Positions 54,258 through 61,816 of a stretch of 64,000 nt of DNA are shown here, piece after piece. The notes under the pieces were generated by a model that was not told where the DNA came from, searched no databases, and worked only from the letters and a program-made list of their open reading frames with translations. The DNA comes from Nostoc sp. UHCC 0302. GTDB taxonomy: Bacteria; Cyanobacteriota; Cyanobacteriia; Cyanobacteriales; Nostocaceae. The stretch's first letter is position 1, and each line of letters starts with the position of its first letter. The position numbers and the translations under genes were made by a program. Where the stretch lies: assembly GCF_038096175.1 (NCBI RefSeq), contig NZ_CP151099.1, forward strand, positions 8,324,665-8,388,664, given 5' to 3'.

Positions 54258-54611
54258 ATGAGTCAGCGAGATGGTTTTGCCAGTGGTTTTTTAGCAGGGG
54301 CGTTAGTCGGTGGCGTTTTTGGGGGTGTTGTAGGCGCACTGATTGCTTCTCGGCAAAATTTAGAATTGGCAGATGAAATAGAGACAGAACTTCCTGAGAG
54401 CCAAGCCGAAGCCAAGAAAATTTCAGCGAAACGGCGTCAGATGAGGGCCTCAGAAAATGACAGTATCGGCATAGAAACAGCTCGGCGATCGCTAGAAGAT
54501 AAAATTGCCCAGCTTAATGCCACAATTGATGAAGTGCGGAAGCAACTGGGCAATGTCAATGGAGGTTCACCGCAAACAGTCGGCGATCGCTCTATAACCA
54601 AAGACTCTTGA
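54258..54611 (+). CDS. Small Gly-zipper membrane protein with coiled coil
   Basis: The 117-residue protein has a glycine-rich N-terminal membrane segment (GFLAGALVGGVFGGVVGALIA). A charged region and a predicted coiled coil near residues 75-102 (ETARRSLEDKIAQLNATIDE) follow. The layout is like YtxH-type envelope stress proteins. It follows upp by 75 bases and precedes a YggT gene. The function is unknown. Confidence 0.75.
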   Translation: MSQRDGFASGFLAGALVGGVFGGVVGALIASRQNLELADEIETELPESQAEAKKISAKRRQMRASENDSIGIETARRSLEDKIAQLNATIDEVRKQLGNVNGGSPQTVGDRSITKDS

Positions 54612-54724
54612 AGTTTGTCCAAATGTGGTGAAAGTGTCAAGTGTGGTAAATACTCAGTCCACAGACACCATGAGATGGACTAAATTACAATCAATAATAA
54701 GACCGCGTTTGGCACTTAAAACCC

Positions 54725-54988
54725 ATGTATTTACTGATTAGTACTCTAGCTACTTTCACGCAAATCTATACCGTTTTACTGATTATTCGGGTTCTGTTAA
54801 CCTGGTTCCCGACAATCAACTGGTATAATCAACCCTTTTCTGCTTTGAGCCAGATAACTGACCCTTATCTCAACCTTTTCCGCTCATTTATTCCACCATT
54901 GGGCGGTATGGATTTTTCCCCAATGTTAGCGATTTTACTACTTCAATTTTTAGGTAGTTTGATCGGTGGTTTACAAGTCTACGCCTAA
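54725..54988 (+). CDS. YggT family membrane protein
   Basis: The 87-residue protein has two hydrophobic helices, with TFTQIYTVLLIIRVLLTWFP and MLAILLLQFLGSLIGGLQVY around the conserved central stretch DPYLNLFRSFIPPLGGMDFS. This is the YggT (Ycf19-like) family, tied to envelope or thylakoid organisation and cell division in cyanobacteria and chloroplasts. It is a single gene. Confidence 0.92.
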   Translation: MYLLISTLATFTQIYTVLLIIRVLLTWFPTINWYNQPFSALSQITDPYLNLFRSFIPPLGGMDFSPMLAILLLQFLGSLIGGLQVYA

Positions 54989-55072
54989 GACAGAATTTGC
55001 AGTCTGCTGAATACTCAACTAAAAATATTTTAGGTTTGGGCTAACTAGTCCAAACCTATTTAATCTGATTAA

Positions 55073-55531
55073 TTAACGCCGGACTTGGCCGCTAAATCCA
55101 GCGGCCTTAAACTGCTTCAGCTTTAAAGGTTCTGGCTGATTCGCAGGTACAGAGATTCTTAACTCAAAATCGCTAGTTCCTGGTGGTACTTCAGCAATAG
55201 AACCCAGCCGAGTGCGATTTTGCATCACTGAGTCATTATTGGCATCATAGATGCGTCCAAAAATATCTGCATCGTAAACTGTTTTATTAGTGCCATTTTC
55301 TGCTTTGCCAGTGACAATGAAGCAATTAGCAGCCGCACTACCACTACTGGTTACAGCTCCTTGTGCCAGTTCTGCCGGACAATCTTTATAAGAAATATCA
55401 AATAGTTTAATTTGTGTTAGTGCTACAGCAGGGGGAATAATCACCCACGATAAAAACGTAATCAGGCAGCACACAATGCTGACCTTTATTAACCCTGAGT
55501 AGTGAGTTCTGAGTCTTGAGTATTTCTCCAT
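55073..55531 (-). CDS. Exported hypothetical protein (FxLYD-like)
   Basis: From ATG 55531, with GGAG seven bases upstream, the product has 152 residues. It has an N-terminal membrane or signal segment (VSIVCCLITFLSWVIIPPAVA) and a beta-sandwich-like domain: CFIVTGKAENGTNKTVYDAD, RLGSIAEVPPGTSDFELRIS. The pattern resembles FxLYD domains. Codons for residues near 4-13 (KYSRLRTHYSG) are made of four GAGT heptamers. An ATG 17 codons upstream is possible but has no ribosome site. Confidence 0.7.
   Translation of the reverse strand: MEKYSRLRTHYSGLIKVSIVCCLITFLSWVIIPPAVALTQIKLFDISYKDCPAELAQGAVTSSGSAAANCFIVTGKAENGTNKTVYDADIFGRIYDANNDSVMQNRTRLGSIAEVPPGTSDFELRISVPANQPEPLKLKQFKAAGFSGQVRR
55494..55521. 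repeat. Four heptamers inside a coding region
   Basis: CCTGAGT, AGTGAGT, TCTGAGT and CTTGAGT are tandem and translated as part of the N-terminus of the FxLYD-like protein. Confidence 0.75.
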
Positions 55532-55629
55532 ACCTAGACTCCAGGAATTTAACAAAGATGCTATGATGCTTTTCTTTTTCATATTTAAAAATGGTACAAA
55601 AGAAACTCAAAACTCAGTGATAAGTTTGA

Positions 55630-55672
55630 GCGGCGGCTTTCGCCGTTAGCTCCACGATGCGCGAGGCTCAAA
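55630..55672. repeat. Short inverted repeat cluster
   Basis: GAGCGGCGGCTTTCGCCGTT and CCACGATGCGCGAGGCTC form two small hairpins upstream of the FxLYD-like gene. Confidence 0.45.
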
Positions 55673-55793
55673 TTTTCGGTGACTCAGCACTGTTTTAACC
55701 TCAGCTTACCTGAATTTAACTACCAGGAGATTGAAAACTTTAATTTAACCTTTGTAATAATTAGGAAAACAAACCCTTAATTGCTATTAACTT

Positions 55794-56405
55794 ATGACTC
55801 CAGATGAGATTGAAATAGCCTTGCAAACAGCCTTTAATAGTTGTGATGCAGTAGGCTGTCCTCTCACTGACGCGCAGAAACAGATATTACTGCAAGTGGT
55901 TGAGCAAATTCAGGGAAACTCTAACTCCAGGGTGTCAAATATTGCTAATCCCTTAGACGAACTTACTCCAGAGGAATTAGAAGCATTTTTGGAGTTTGTC
56001 AAGAGCGAGGAGCAACGCAACCGCACTTGGAAAGTGCAATTACTTAATGACTGGTTGTTGGAAAATGACTCTGGAACAGTACAATTTATTCGCAACCGCT
56101 ATGGCTTGCAGTGGTTAAATCGTGTTGAGTCATACCATTTTGATAAGTATTCTTATTTGGAGGATGCACTCAAGCTGAGATTAGGTGATCGCATTGAAGT
56201 TTCCAATGCACTGTGGGAATGGGTACAAGAGGATGGCCCCTGTAAGCGCGAATGGTTTCCTTGCATCGTGATTCAAGTAGATGAAATTAGCAATGGTGAT
56301 GACTTCTGTACCAATTGCGTTGTTCGCTTCTACAACGGTGGTGAGTATGAAATTCAAGGAATTTACGAATGGAATCGCTATAATTGGCGCTGGCCGCAGA
56401 AATAG
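55794..56405 (+). CDS. Conserved hypothetical protein
   Basis: The 203-residue soluble protein has two parts. The N-terminal 80 residues are acidic and helical (MTPDEIEIALQTAFNSCDAV, LDELTPEELEAFLEFVKSEE). The C-terminal 120 residues are beta-rich with many Trp/Tyr, ending YEIQGIYEWNRYNWRWPQK. No signal or membrane segment is present. I do not recognise the family. Confidence 0.7.
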   Translation: MTPDEIEIALQTAFNSCDAVGCPLTDAQKQILLQVVEQIQGNSNSRVSNIANPLDELTPEELEAFLEFVKSEEQRNRTWKVQLLNDWLLENDSGTVQFIRNRYGLQWLNRVESYHFDKYSYLEDALKLRLGDRIEVSNALWEWVQEDGPCKREWFPCIVIQVDEISNGDDFCTNCVVRFYNGGEYEIQGIYEWNRYNWRWPQK

Positions 56406-56440
56406 AGGGATTGGGGACTGGGGACTGGGGATTAGGGAGA
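56405..56440. repeat. GGGGACT/GGGGATT heptamers
   Basis: AGGGATTGGGGACTGGGGAC begins a five-unit tandem tract. A second tract (CCCCAATCCCCTACTC) lies at 56515-56532, just beyond the aroE stop. Confidence 0.75.
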
Positions 56441-56541
56441 GTTGGAACTCCGTTCATCTAGCTTGAAGCTTAATCCTTCAAGTTTTAACTTTCTCTCATC
56501 TTCCTTGTCCTTAATCCCCAATCCCCTACTCTTCCTTATCC

Positions 56542-57420
56542 TCACAAACCGAGATGAGTTCGCAACGCTTGGCGCATCACGTCTACAGGTACAGTTTCGC
56601 GTTGTAACCAGATTTTTAATGCTGCTGCTCCTTGTTGAACTAGCATTTCTAATCCATCGAGCGCAATTGCACCTTGTTGCTGTGCTAATTGCAGAAATTT
56701 TGTTGGATTAGGAGTATATATCAAATCGTAAGCGATCGCTCCTGTCGGTAGATTAGCTATTTCCTCTGCACTCAAAGGTGATTCATCTACCTTGGGAAAC
56801 ATACCTATGGGAGTTGTGTTGACTAATAAATCTGCTTGTGGAATGAGTTTTATTAGCTCGTCCCACGCATGAACTTGTAAATTCTCAGCTAGCGGTGCAT
56901 TTCCCCAACTGTTATAGAATTCTTTTAATCTCTGCATATTGCGTCCCACTATATGGATTTCCGTACAACCCAACTGGACACAACCTGCGACAACAGCTCT
57001 TGCTGCACCACCATTACCTAAAATTACAGCTACTTTCTGACTCCAAGCTTGCTTATAGGTTGTTTGCAGAGGGGCAATAAATCCTTCTATATCCGTGTTT
57101 GTGCCTACCCATTGGTCATCTTGGCGACTAACAGTATTCACGGCTCCTATAGCTTGAGCAAGGGGGGTAATTTCTGATAGTAGGGGTATGATTGCTTGTT
57201 TGTGAGGTATGGTGACGCTAAAGCCAACAGCACCAATAGCCGCAAAACCTGTGATCGCTTTCTCTAAATACTCTGGTGCTATAGGAAACGGGAGATAAAC
57301 ATAATCTAATCCCAACTGAGCGATCGCTGCATTGTGCATCGCTGGTGACAACGAATGTTCCACTGGATACCCAATTACTCCTAGCAGTTTAGTTTTGCCT
57401 GTAATTAATTGTTTTGTCAT
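56542..57420 (-). CDS. aroE: Shikimate dehydrogenase
   Basis: AroE reduces 3-dehydroshikimate to shikimate with NADPH, the fourth step of the shikimate pathway. The 292-residue protein shows LGVIGYPVEHSLSPAMHNAA with the shikimate-binding Ser pair, GFSVTIPHKQAIIPLL with the catalytic Lys, VAVILGNGGAARAVVAGCVQ for the NADP loop, and LVNTTPIGM. Length is normal. Its ATG is in register with a TGACTAA heptamer array. Confidence 0.96.
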   Translation of the reverse strand: MTKQLITGKTKLLGVIGYPVEHSLSPAMHNAAIAQLGLDYVYLPFPIAPEYLEKAITGFAAIGAVGFSVTIPHKQAIIPLLSEITPLAQAIGAVNTVSRQDDQWVGTNTDIEGFIAPLQTTYKQAWSQKVAVILGNGGAARAVVAGCVQLGCTEIHIVGRNMQRLKEFYNSWGNAPLAENLQVHAWDELIKLIPQADLLVNTTPIGMFPKVDESPLSAEEIANLPTGAIAYDLIYTPNPTKFLQLAQQQGAIALDGLEMLVQQGAAALKIWLQRETVPVDVMRQALRTHLGL

Positions 57421-57470
57421 TAGTCATTAGTCGTTTGTCATTGGCATTGGGCATTGGGCATTGAGAGTGC
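57418..57470. repeat. TCATTAG and GGGCATT heptamers at the aroE start
   Basis: On the minus strand TGACAAA, CGACTAA, TGACTAA lead in register into ATGACAAA of aroE. GCATTGG units follow to the right. Confidence 0.78.
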
Positions 57471-57574
57471 TGAGTTAAGAGTATTATTCTCTCCCCTGCT
57501 CCCTGCCCCCCTGCCCCCCTGCCTCCTCAGACTAGCCTACAATTATTAAAAGCTACTTAACACTTCTTATAATC

Positions 57575-58513
57575 ATGCAGGCAACTACAGCCCTCTCTAC
57601 AACCCCAATTCCCGGTAAATATTGGCAGTGGCGAGGGCATGACGTTTACTATGTGCAAGCGGGAGAAAAACACCCCCAACGTCCACCCTTGCTTTTGGTA
57701 CATGGATTTGGTGCTTCTACAGACCACTGGCGCAAGAATATCACAGGATTGTGCCAAGATTTTGAAGTATTTGCGATCGACCTTTTGGGGTTTGGGCGAT
57801 CGGCAAAACCGAAATTGCAGTACAGTGGCGACTTATGGCGTGACCAACTCCACGACTTTATTACTCAAGTAATTGGTCAAAAAGCCGTTTTAGCAGGTAA
57901 CTCTCTTGGAGGCTATGCTTGTTTGTGTGTTGCAGCACAATGTCCCGACAGTGTAGCGGGTTTAGTTTTGCTCAATAGTGCTGGCCCCTTTAGCGAAACT
58001 CAGTCTACATCTGAACCTGAAGCTTTACAATCACAAATTCAGCCTCCCACACAACCCTCTTCTTTACAGAAATTATTGGGTGACAGTGTAAAGTGGATTT
58101 TGCAACAACCTTTATCTCAGTTGCTGTTATTTCAATACGTGCGACAACGTTGGGTAATTCGCCAAACTTTAGAAAAAGTTTATCTTGATAAGAGTGCGAT
58201 TACAGACCAATTGGTAGAAGAAATTTATCGCCCTGCTTACGATCCGGGTGCAATGGATGTGTTTGTTTCGGTCTTTAGTACTCCTCAAGGAGAAAAAGTT
58301 GATGTGCTGTTAAAGCAATTAACTAGTCCTTTGTTGATATTGTGGGGAGAAGCTGATCCTTGGATGAATGCTAGAGAGCGATCGCAAAAATTTCGGCAAT
58401 ATTATCCTGAACTGACAGAACATTTTCTCACAGCAGGTCATTGTCCCCATGATGAAGTACCCGACAAAGTAAATCCACTTTTACGCGATTGGGTGTTATC
58501 TATTAGCCAGTGA
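57575..58513 (+). CDS. Alpha/beta hydrolase
   Basis: The 312-residue protein has the classical fold: LLLVHGFGASTDHWRKNITG (oxyanion HG), AIDLLGFGRSAKP, nucleophile elbow AGNSLGGYACLC (GNSLGG), acid ILWGEADPW, and His in AGHCPHDEVPD. It has no signal peptide. It resembles cyanobacterial and plastid hydrolases of the pheophytinase/CaaD-like group, but the substrate is not determined. It is monocistronic and followed by a palindrome. Confidence 0.88.
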   Translation: MQATTALSTTPIPGKYWQWRGHDVYYVQAGEKHPQRPPLLLVHGFGASTDHWRKNITGLCQDFEVFAIDLLGFGRSAKPKLQYSGDLWRDQLHDFITQVIGQKAVLAGNSLGGYACLCVAAQCPDSVAGLVLLNSAGPFSETQSTSEPEALQSQIQPPTQPSSLQKLLGDSVKWILQQPLSQLLLFQYVRQRWVIRQTLEKVYLDKSAITDQLVEEIYRPAYDPGAMDVFVSVFSTPQGEKVDVLLKQLTSPLLILWGEADPWMNARERSQKFRQYYPELTEHFLTAGHCPHDEVPDKVNPLLRDWVLSISQ

Positions 58514-58540
58514 TATCAAATATCACTAACAAATATTTCC

Positions 58541-58566
58541 GAGAGACGCAATTTATTGCGTCTCTC
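58541..58566. terminator. Palindromic repeat after the hydrolase gene
   Basis: GAGAGACGCAAT and ATTGCGTCTCTC pair perfectly with a two-base centre. It lies 27 bases after the stop and is an AGACGC-family variant. Confidence 0.6.
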
Positions 58567-58850
58567 ATCAACAGGCTTTTTTATAGAAAAGATAGTTCAG
58601 ATAAAAAAGGAAAGCACCATTAAGCTGAAATTCCTGTCACAACAATTTGGGAGCCTTCATCTTTAGGATTCATAATATAGCAGTCCTAAATCATTTGTGA
58701 AAACTATATATCTCTTTTTTCTTTCTTCTCTTGGCGTCCTTCTCTACGAGACGCTACGCGAAGGCGTTCTTGGCGGTTCGTTTCCTTATCTATATTTTTC
58801 ACGACTCATTTAGGATTGCTATATGACATAGATAATATAAATAGGTAGAC
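58567..58850. other. Intergenic region with dispersed repeat
   Basis: Contains a short inverted-repeat cluster at 58733-58773 (GGCGTCCTTCTCTACGAGAC then GCTACGCGAAGGCG). I see no gene. Confidence 0.4.
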
Positions 58851-58946
58851 ATGAATAAATTAAAGTTTGTAGTTTATACTGACTCTGCTAAAGAGCTAAC
58901 TCCCATCTATAAAGTATCTTCACTTTGGTTACGTCCATTTACTTAA
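58851..58946 (+). CDS. Possible 31-residue peptide followed by a strong terminator
   Basis: A short frame starts at ATG 58851 (AGGTAG upstream, a weak ribosome site) and encodes a basic peptide, MNKLKFVVYTDSAKELTPIY and onward to LRPFT. It stops 16 bases before a strong terminator. The peptide has no membrane helix and is not recognised. The alternative is a small RNA. Confidence 0.35.
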   Translation: MNKLKFVVYTDSAKELTPIYKVSSLWLRPFT

Positions 58947-58962
58947 ACACTATTAATAAACC

Positions 58963-58993
58963 AAAAACCTGGTCAAGGCTGACCAGGTTTTTT
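58963..58993 (+). terminator. Strong Rho-independent terminator
   Basis: AACCTGGTCA and TGACCAGGTT form a perfect ten-base stem with a four-base loop (AGGC), followed by four T. A run of A residues precedes the stem. Confidence 0.9.
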
Positions 58994-59453
58994 CGGATTG
59001 TTAATTTTCAAGTCGTTAGATGTTTTAAGTAATTGAGAGTCAACAACTAGGGTGGACATAACAACCAGCAAAACCAGCATTCTTATGTTTTTCCGCTTTG
59101 GGATTTGGCTTTAGCCTGTTAAACTTAGGCTTTTTACCACTCAATTTTGGTATGCTGAGTTTTGCTTGGGATCATGACGGGGGACACTCAGTCATTTACC
59201 CTTTGGTTTTGATTTTGCTTTACTTGGTGTCCTACTATTTAAGTTATCACTTAGTTCCTGAGCCGCAACCAATAGTTTACTAAAGTTGATGTTTTGTTGT
59301 ATTCTGCAACGTAAAAATTAGAGATTGGTGCAAAATAGCAAGAATTTATCCCCAACACTCTTAAAAATCGGTTGGGGTAATCTTTTCCGCAGTTACAAGT
59401 TCTTTTACTGATGCAATTACTACTTTCTTTACTCAAGAGCTAGTACTGTATTG
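58994..59453. other. Intergenic region, 460 bases
   Basis: An open frame of 61 codons from TTG 59098 reads like a hydrophobic peptide (YPLVLILLYLVSYYLSYHLV) but has no ribosome site. A hairpin CCCCAAC/GTTGGGG at 59350-59377 follows it. I cannot decide whether it is expressed. Confidence 0.35.
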
Positions 59454-60413
59454 TCACCAATTCCACATAACTGAACTGTCATCAAGATGGTCGGTAACAA
59501 TGCGCCCGATCGCATCAATTTCTGCGAGTTCAGCGGCAGAAAGTTTAACTTCAGCGGCTAAGGCATTATCTTTTGCTTGTTCGGGATAACGCGCACCAAC
59601 GATCGCATTTGCTTGAGGTTGGGCAATTAACCATGCCAAAGCCAACTGAGCAAGGCTACAATTATGAGTAAGGGCTATGGGGCGCAATTTTTCTAAGGCT
59701 TGATGGGCATTTTCAAAGTTTTCGCCTTGAAACAGCTTATTTTTAGCACGATTGTCTGTGGGATCGAATTTATGACCGAGAGCAAACTTCCCTGTCAATA
59801 ATCCCTGTGCTAAAGACGAATAAGCAAGGATGGAAATATTGTTTTCGATACAGTAAGGTACAATGTCCTTCTCTACCTGCCTCCAGAATAGAGAATAGGG
59901 TGGTTGTAAACTATCAATACGTCCATAAATTGCTGCTTCTGCAAGTTGGGCGCGAGAAAAATTCGAAACACCAATTGCCCGAATTTTACCTTGTTCTTTG
60001 AGTAGATTAAGAGCGCTCATAGTCTCTTCAATAGGTACTATTTCACTGTTGAAAGCGCCGGAGGGCCAATGAATTTGGTAAAGGTCAATGTAGTCAGTTT
60101 TGAGATTTTTTAGTGAGCGATCGCAAGCTTCAATTACTTGATCATACTTAAGATGATTGGCGAAAACTTTTGTGGCATACTCCACTTGAGGGCGCACATC
60201 AGATAAAGCTTCGGCTACAATGCGCTCAGAATGTCCTTCACCATAAACTTCAGCGGTATCAATCGTTGTAATCCCAGCTTCAAATGCTGCTCTAATTGTT
60301 TTAATCGAGTCTGCATCCTCAATTCCTACCCACATTCTTTTACCAGCTTGCCAAGTTCCCATCAGAATGGGTGTAATTTGTACCTGAGAAGTACCTAACG
60401 TTCGTTTTTTCAT
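59454..60413 (-). CDS. Aldo/keto reductase
   Basis: The 319-residue NADPH-dependent (alpha/beta)8 oxidoreductase has the catalytic tetrad in place: Asp in ITTIDTAEVYGEGHSE together with Tyr of that motif, Lys in VEYATKVFANHL, and His in YIDLYQIHWPSG. The cofactor motif IRAIGVSNFSRAQL and a C-terminal AIVGARYPEQAKDN are also present. The substrate is not predictable. It is divergent from the DUF1802 gene. Confidence 0.93.
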   Translation of the reverse strand: MKKRTLGTSQVQITPILMGTWQAGKRMWVGIEDADSIKTIRAAFEAGITTIDTAEVYGEGHSERIVAEALSDVRPQVEYATKVFANHLKYDQVIEACDRSLKNLKTDYIDLYQIHWPSGAFNSEIVPIEETMSALNLLKEQGKIRAIGVSNFSRAQLAEAAIYGRIDSLQPPYSLFWRQVEKDIVPYCIENNISILAYSSLAQGLLTGKFALGHKFDPTDNRAKNKLFQGENFENAHQALEKLRPIALTHNCSLAQLALAWLIAQPQANAIVGARYPEQAKDNALAAEVKLSAAELAEIDAIGRIVTDHLDDSSVMWNW

Positions 60414-60492
60414 AACTGCTCTTTAATTCGTTTCCCTGGATAGTTCTATACTTTATCGGTCTTACCGTGAAATTAAATCAGAGTTACAGTAG

Positions 60493-61092
60493 ATGCTGAT
60501 GCAATTGACTACAACTTTTCATGCTCTCAAAGAATGGGCAGTCGCTATAAATGCCTTGGAAAGCGGCAAAACAATTATGTTGCTCCGCAAAGGCGGTATT
60601 CATGAACGAAATGGACGTTTCCAAGTTGCTCATGATCAGATTTTGCTTTACCCTACTTACGAACATCAACAGCCTTTCCTGCTGAAAGCTGAGTATGCTG
60701 ATCTTGTTTATCCGGTGACATCTGGCTGGCATCCAGAAACAGTTCGTATTGGTAGTTGGGCTGTAATTACCGATATTTTGCCAGTAAATAGTGAGTCTGT
60801 TGTTAACGCTTTACTCCCCTTCCATATTTGGAACGAGCATTTTATTAGCGATCGCCTCAAATGGAAAGCACGTCAGCCTTTATATATTCTCCTGCTACGA
60901 ACTTACAAACTATCCCAAGCGCAAGAAATTCCCTATAGTCCAGAATATGGTGGCTGCAAGTCATGGATTGATTTAGCTCAAGATATTGATTTGCAAGGTG
61001 TAAAACCAGTTTTATCTGACATTGCATACACCCAGTTAGTAGAGACAATTCGCGAGATTGTTGGCGACAAGTTGTATGCCCCGTTCTTCTAA
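60493..61092 (+). CDS. DUF1802 family protein
   Basis: The 199-residue soluble protein matches DUF1802 as I recall it: FHALKEWAVAINALESGKTI, MLLRKGGIHERNGRFQV, FLLYPTYEHQ-like LLYPTYEHQQPFLLKAEYA, and IWNEHFISDRLKWKARQPLY. The function is unknown. The start at 60493 (MLMQL) or two codons later is equally possible. A terminator follows at 61105-61158. Confidence 0.88.
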   Translation: MLMQLTTTFHALKEWAVAINALESGKTIMLLRKGGIHERNGRFQVAHDQILLYPTYEHQQPFLLKAEYADLVYPVTSGWHPETVRIGSWAVITDILPVNSESVVNALLPFHIWNEHFISDRLKWKARQPLYILLLRTYKLSQAQEIPYSPEYGGCKSWIDLAQDIDLQGVKPVLSDIAYTQLVETIREIVGDKLYAPFF

Positions 61093-61104
61093 ATCTAATA
61101 CTAT

Positions 61105-61158
61105 ACGCAGATTTTGGATTTTAGGAAATTCAATAAGTAATTTCCTAAATCTGCGTTT
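61105..61158 (+). terminator. Terminator after the DUF1802 gene
   Basis: ACGCAGATTT pairs with AAATCTGCGT, and an inner stem TTTAGGAAATT/AATTTCCTAAA lies between. The long two-part hairpin ends GCGTTTATTT. Confidence 0.8.
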
Positions 61159-61475
61159 ATTTAATTACAAAAACAAATATTCTGTTTGCGAACCTCTGCT
61201 CTAAATAGTAGTTACTGTTACATACATTTACAAATAGCGCGGATAACATTTAGAAAATCTTGCCCTAAAGAAAAGGGGAGGGAAAGCTGTTCATTCTTCT
61301 AACCTAATTATCAGCTGCCCTCTAAAGTATGGCTATTAAGTAATTCTCTTACCCAGGTAGTACTTAATTAAACTTTGCCTTAGAACACTAGGCAAAAACT
61401 TACGCCACAAGGGTGAGGCTATACTTGACAAAAGATTGTCATTATGCTCATAGGCTAACAGCAAAGGAGTTTGCA
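61159..61475. other. Intergenic region, 317 bases
   Basis: AT-rich spacer upstream of the small gene at 61476. It may contain its promoter. No other element is supported; an in-frame upstream extension to 61413 lacks a ribosome site. Confidence 0.4.
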
Positions 61476-61739
61476 ATGCATCGACAAATGTGCTGGTTAT
61501 CTAAGTTTGGCAACGATGGAGAAAAAGTTCTGCATTTGCAAGCTGGGCCTAATCAGCCTTGGCGTCCCTACACAGCTTTTCCACAATTTGCAGTGCCTGA
61601 TTATCAAATACCAGGCGGTTCAAAAGGTTGGGCAACTTATCAAAAACTTCTCAAAGCTGGCTGGACATTAGTACATAGCGCACGAGCAAATGAATTTGGT
61701 AGCAGCAGCTATGCAGAGTCAACAATTCAAAATCAGTAG
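61476..61739 (+). CDS. Small conserved hypothetical protein
   Basis: The 87-residue soluble protein starts at ATG 61476 with AAAGGAG seven bases upstream. It contains EKVLHLQAGPNQPWRPYTAF, PQFAVPDYQIPGGSKGWATY and LLKAGWTLVHSAR, then a Ser-rich tail. The pattern is ordered and Trp-containing. I do not recognise a named family. Confidence 0.7.
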   Translation: MHRQMCWLSKFGNDGEKVLHLQAGPNQPWRPYTAFPQFAVPDYQIPGGSKGWATYQKLLKAGWTLVHSARANEFGSSSYAESTIQNQ

Positions 61740-61816
61740 TCAATAAATAGTCAAAAGTCAGGAATCAAGAGTTAAGATTTATTCTCCCTCAGCTCCCCTG
61801 CTCCTCATCTCCTCTC

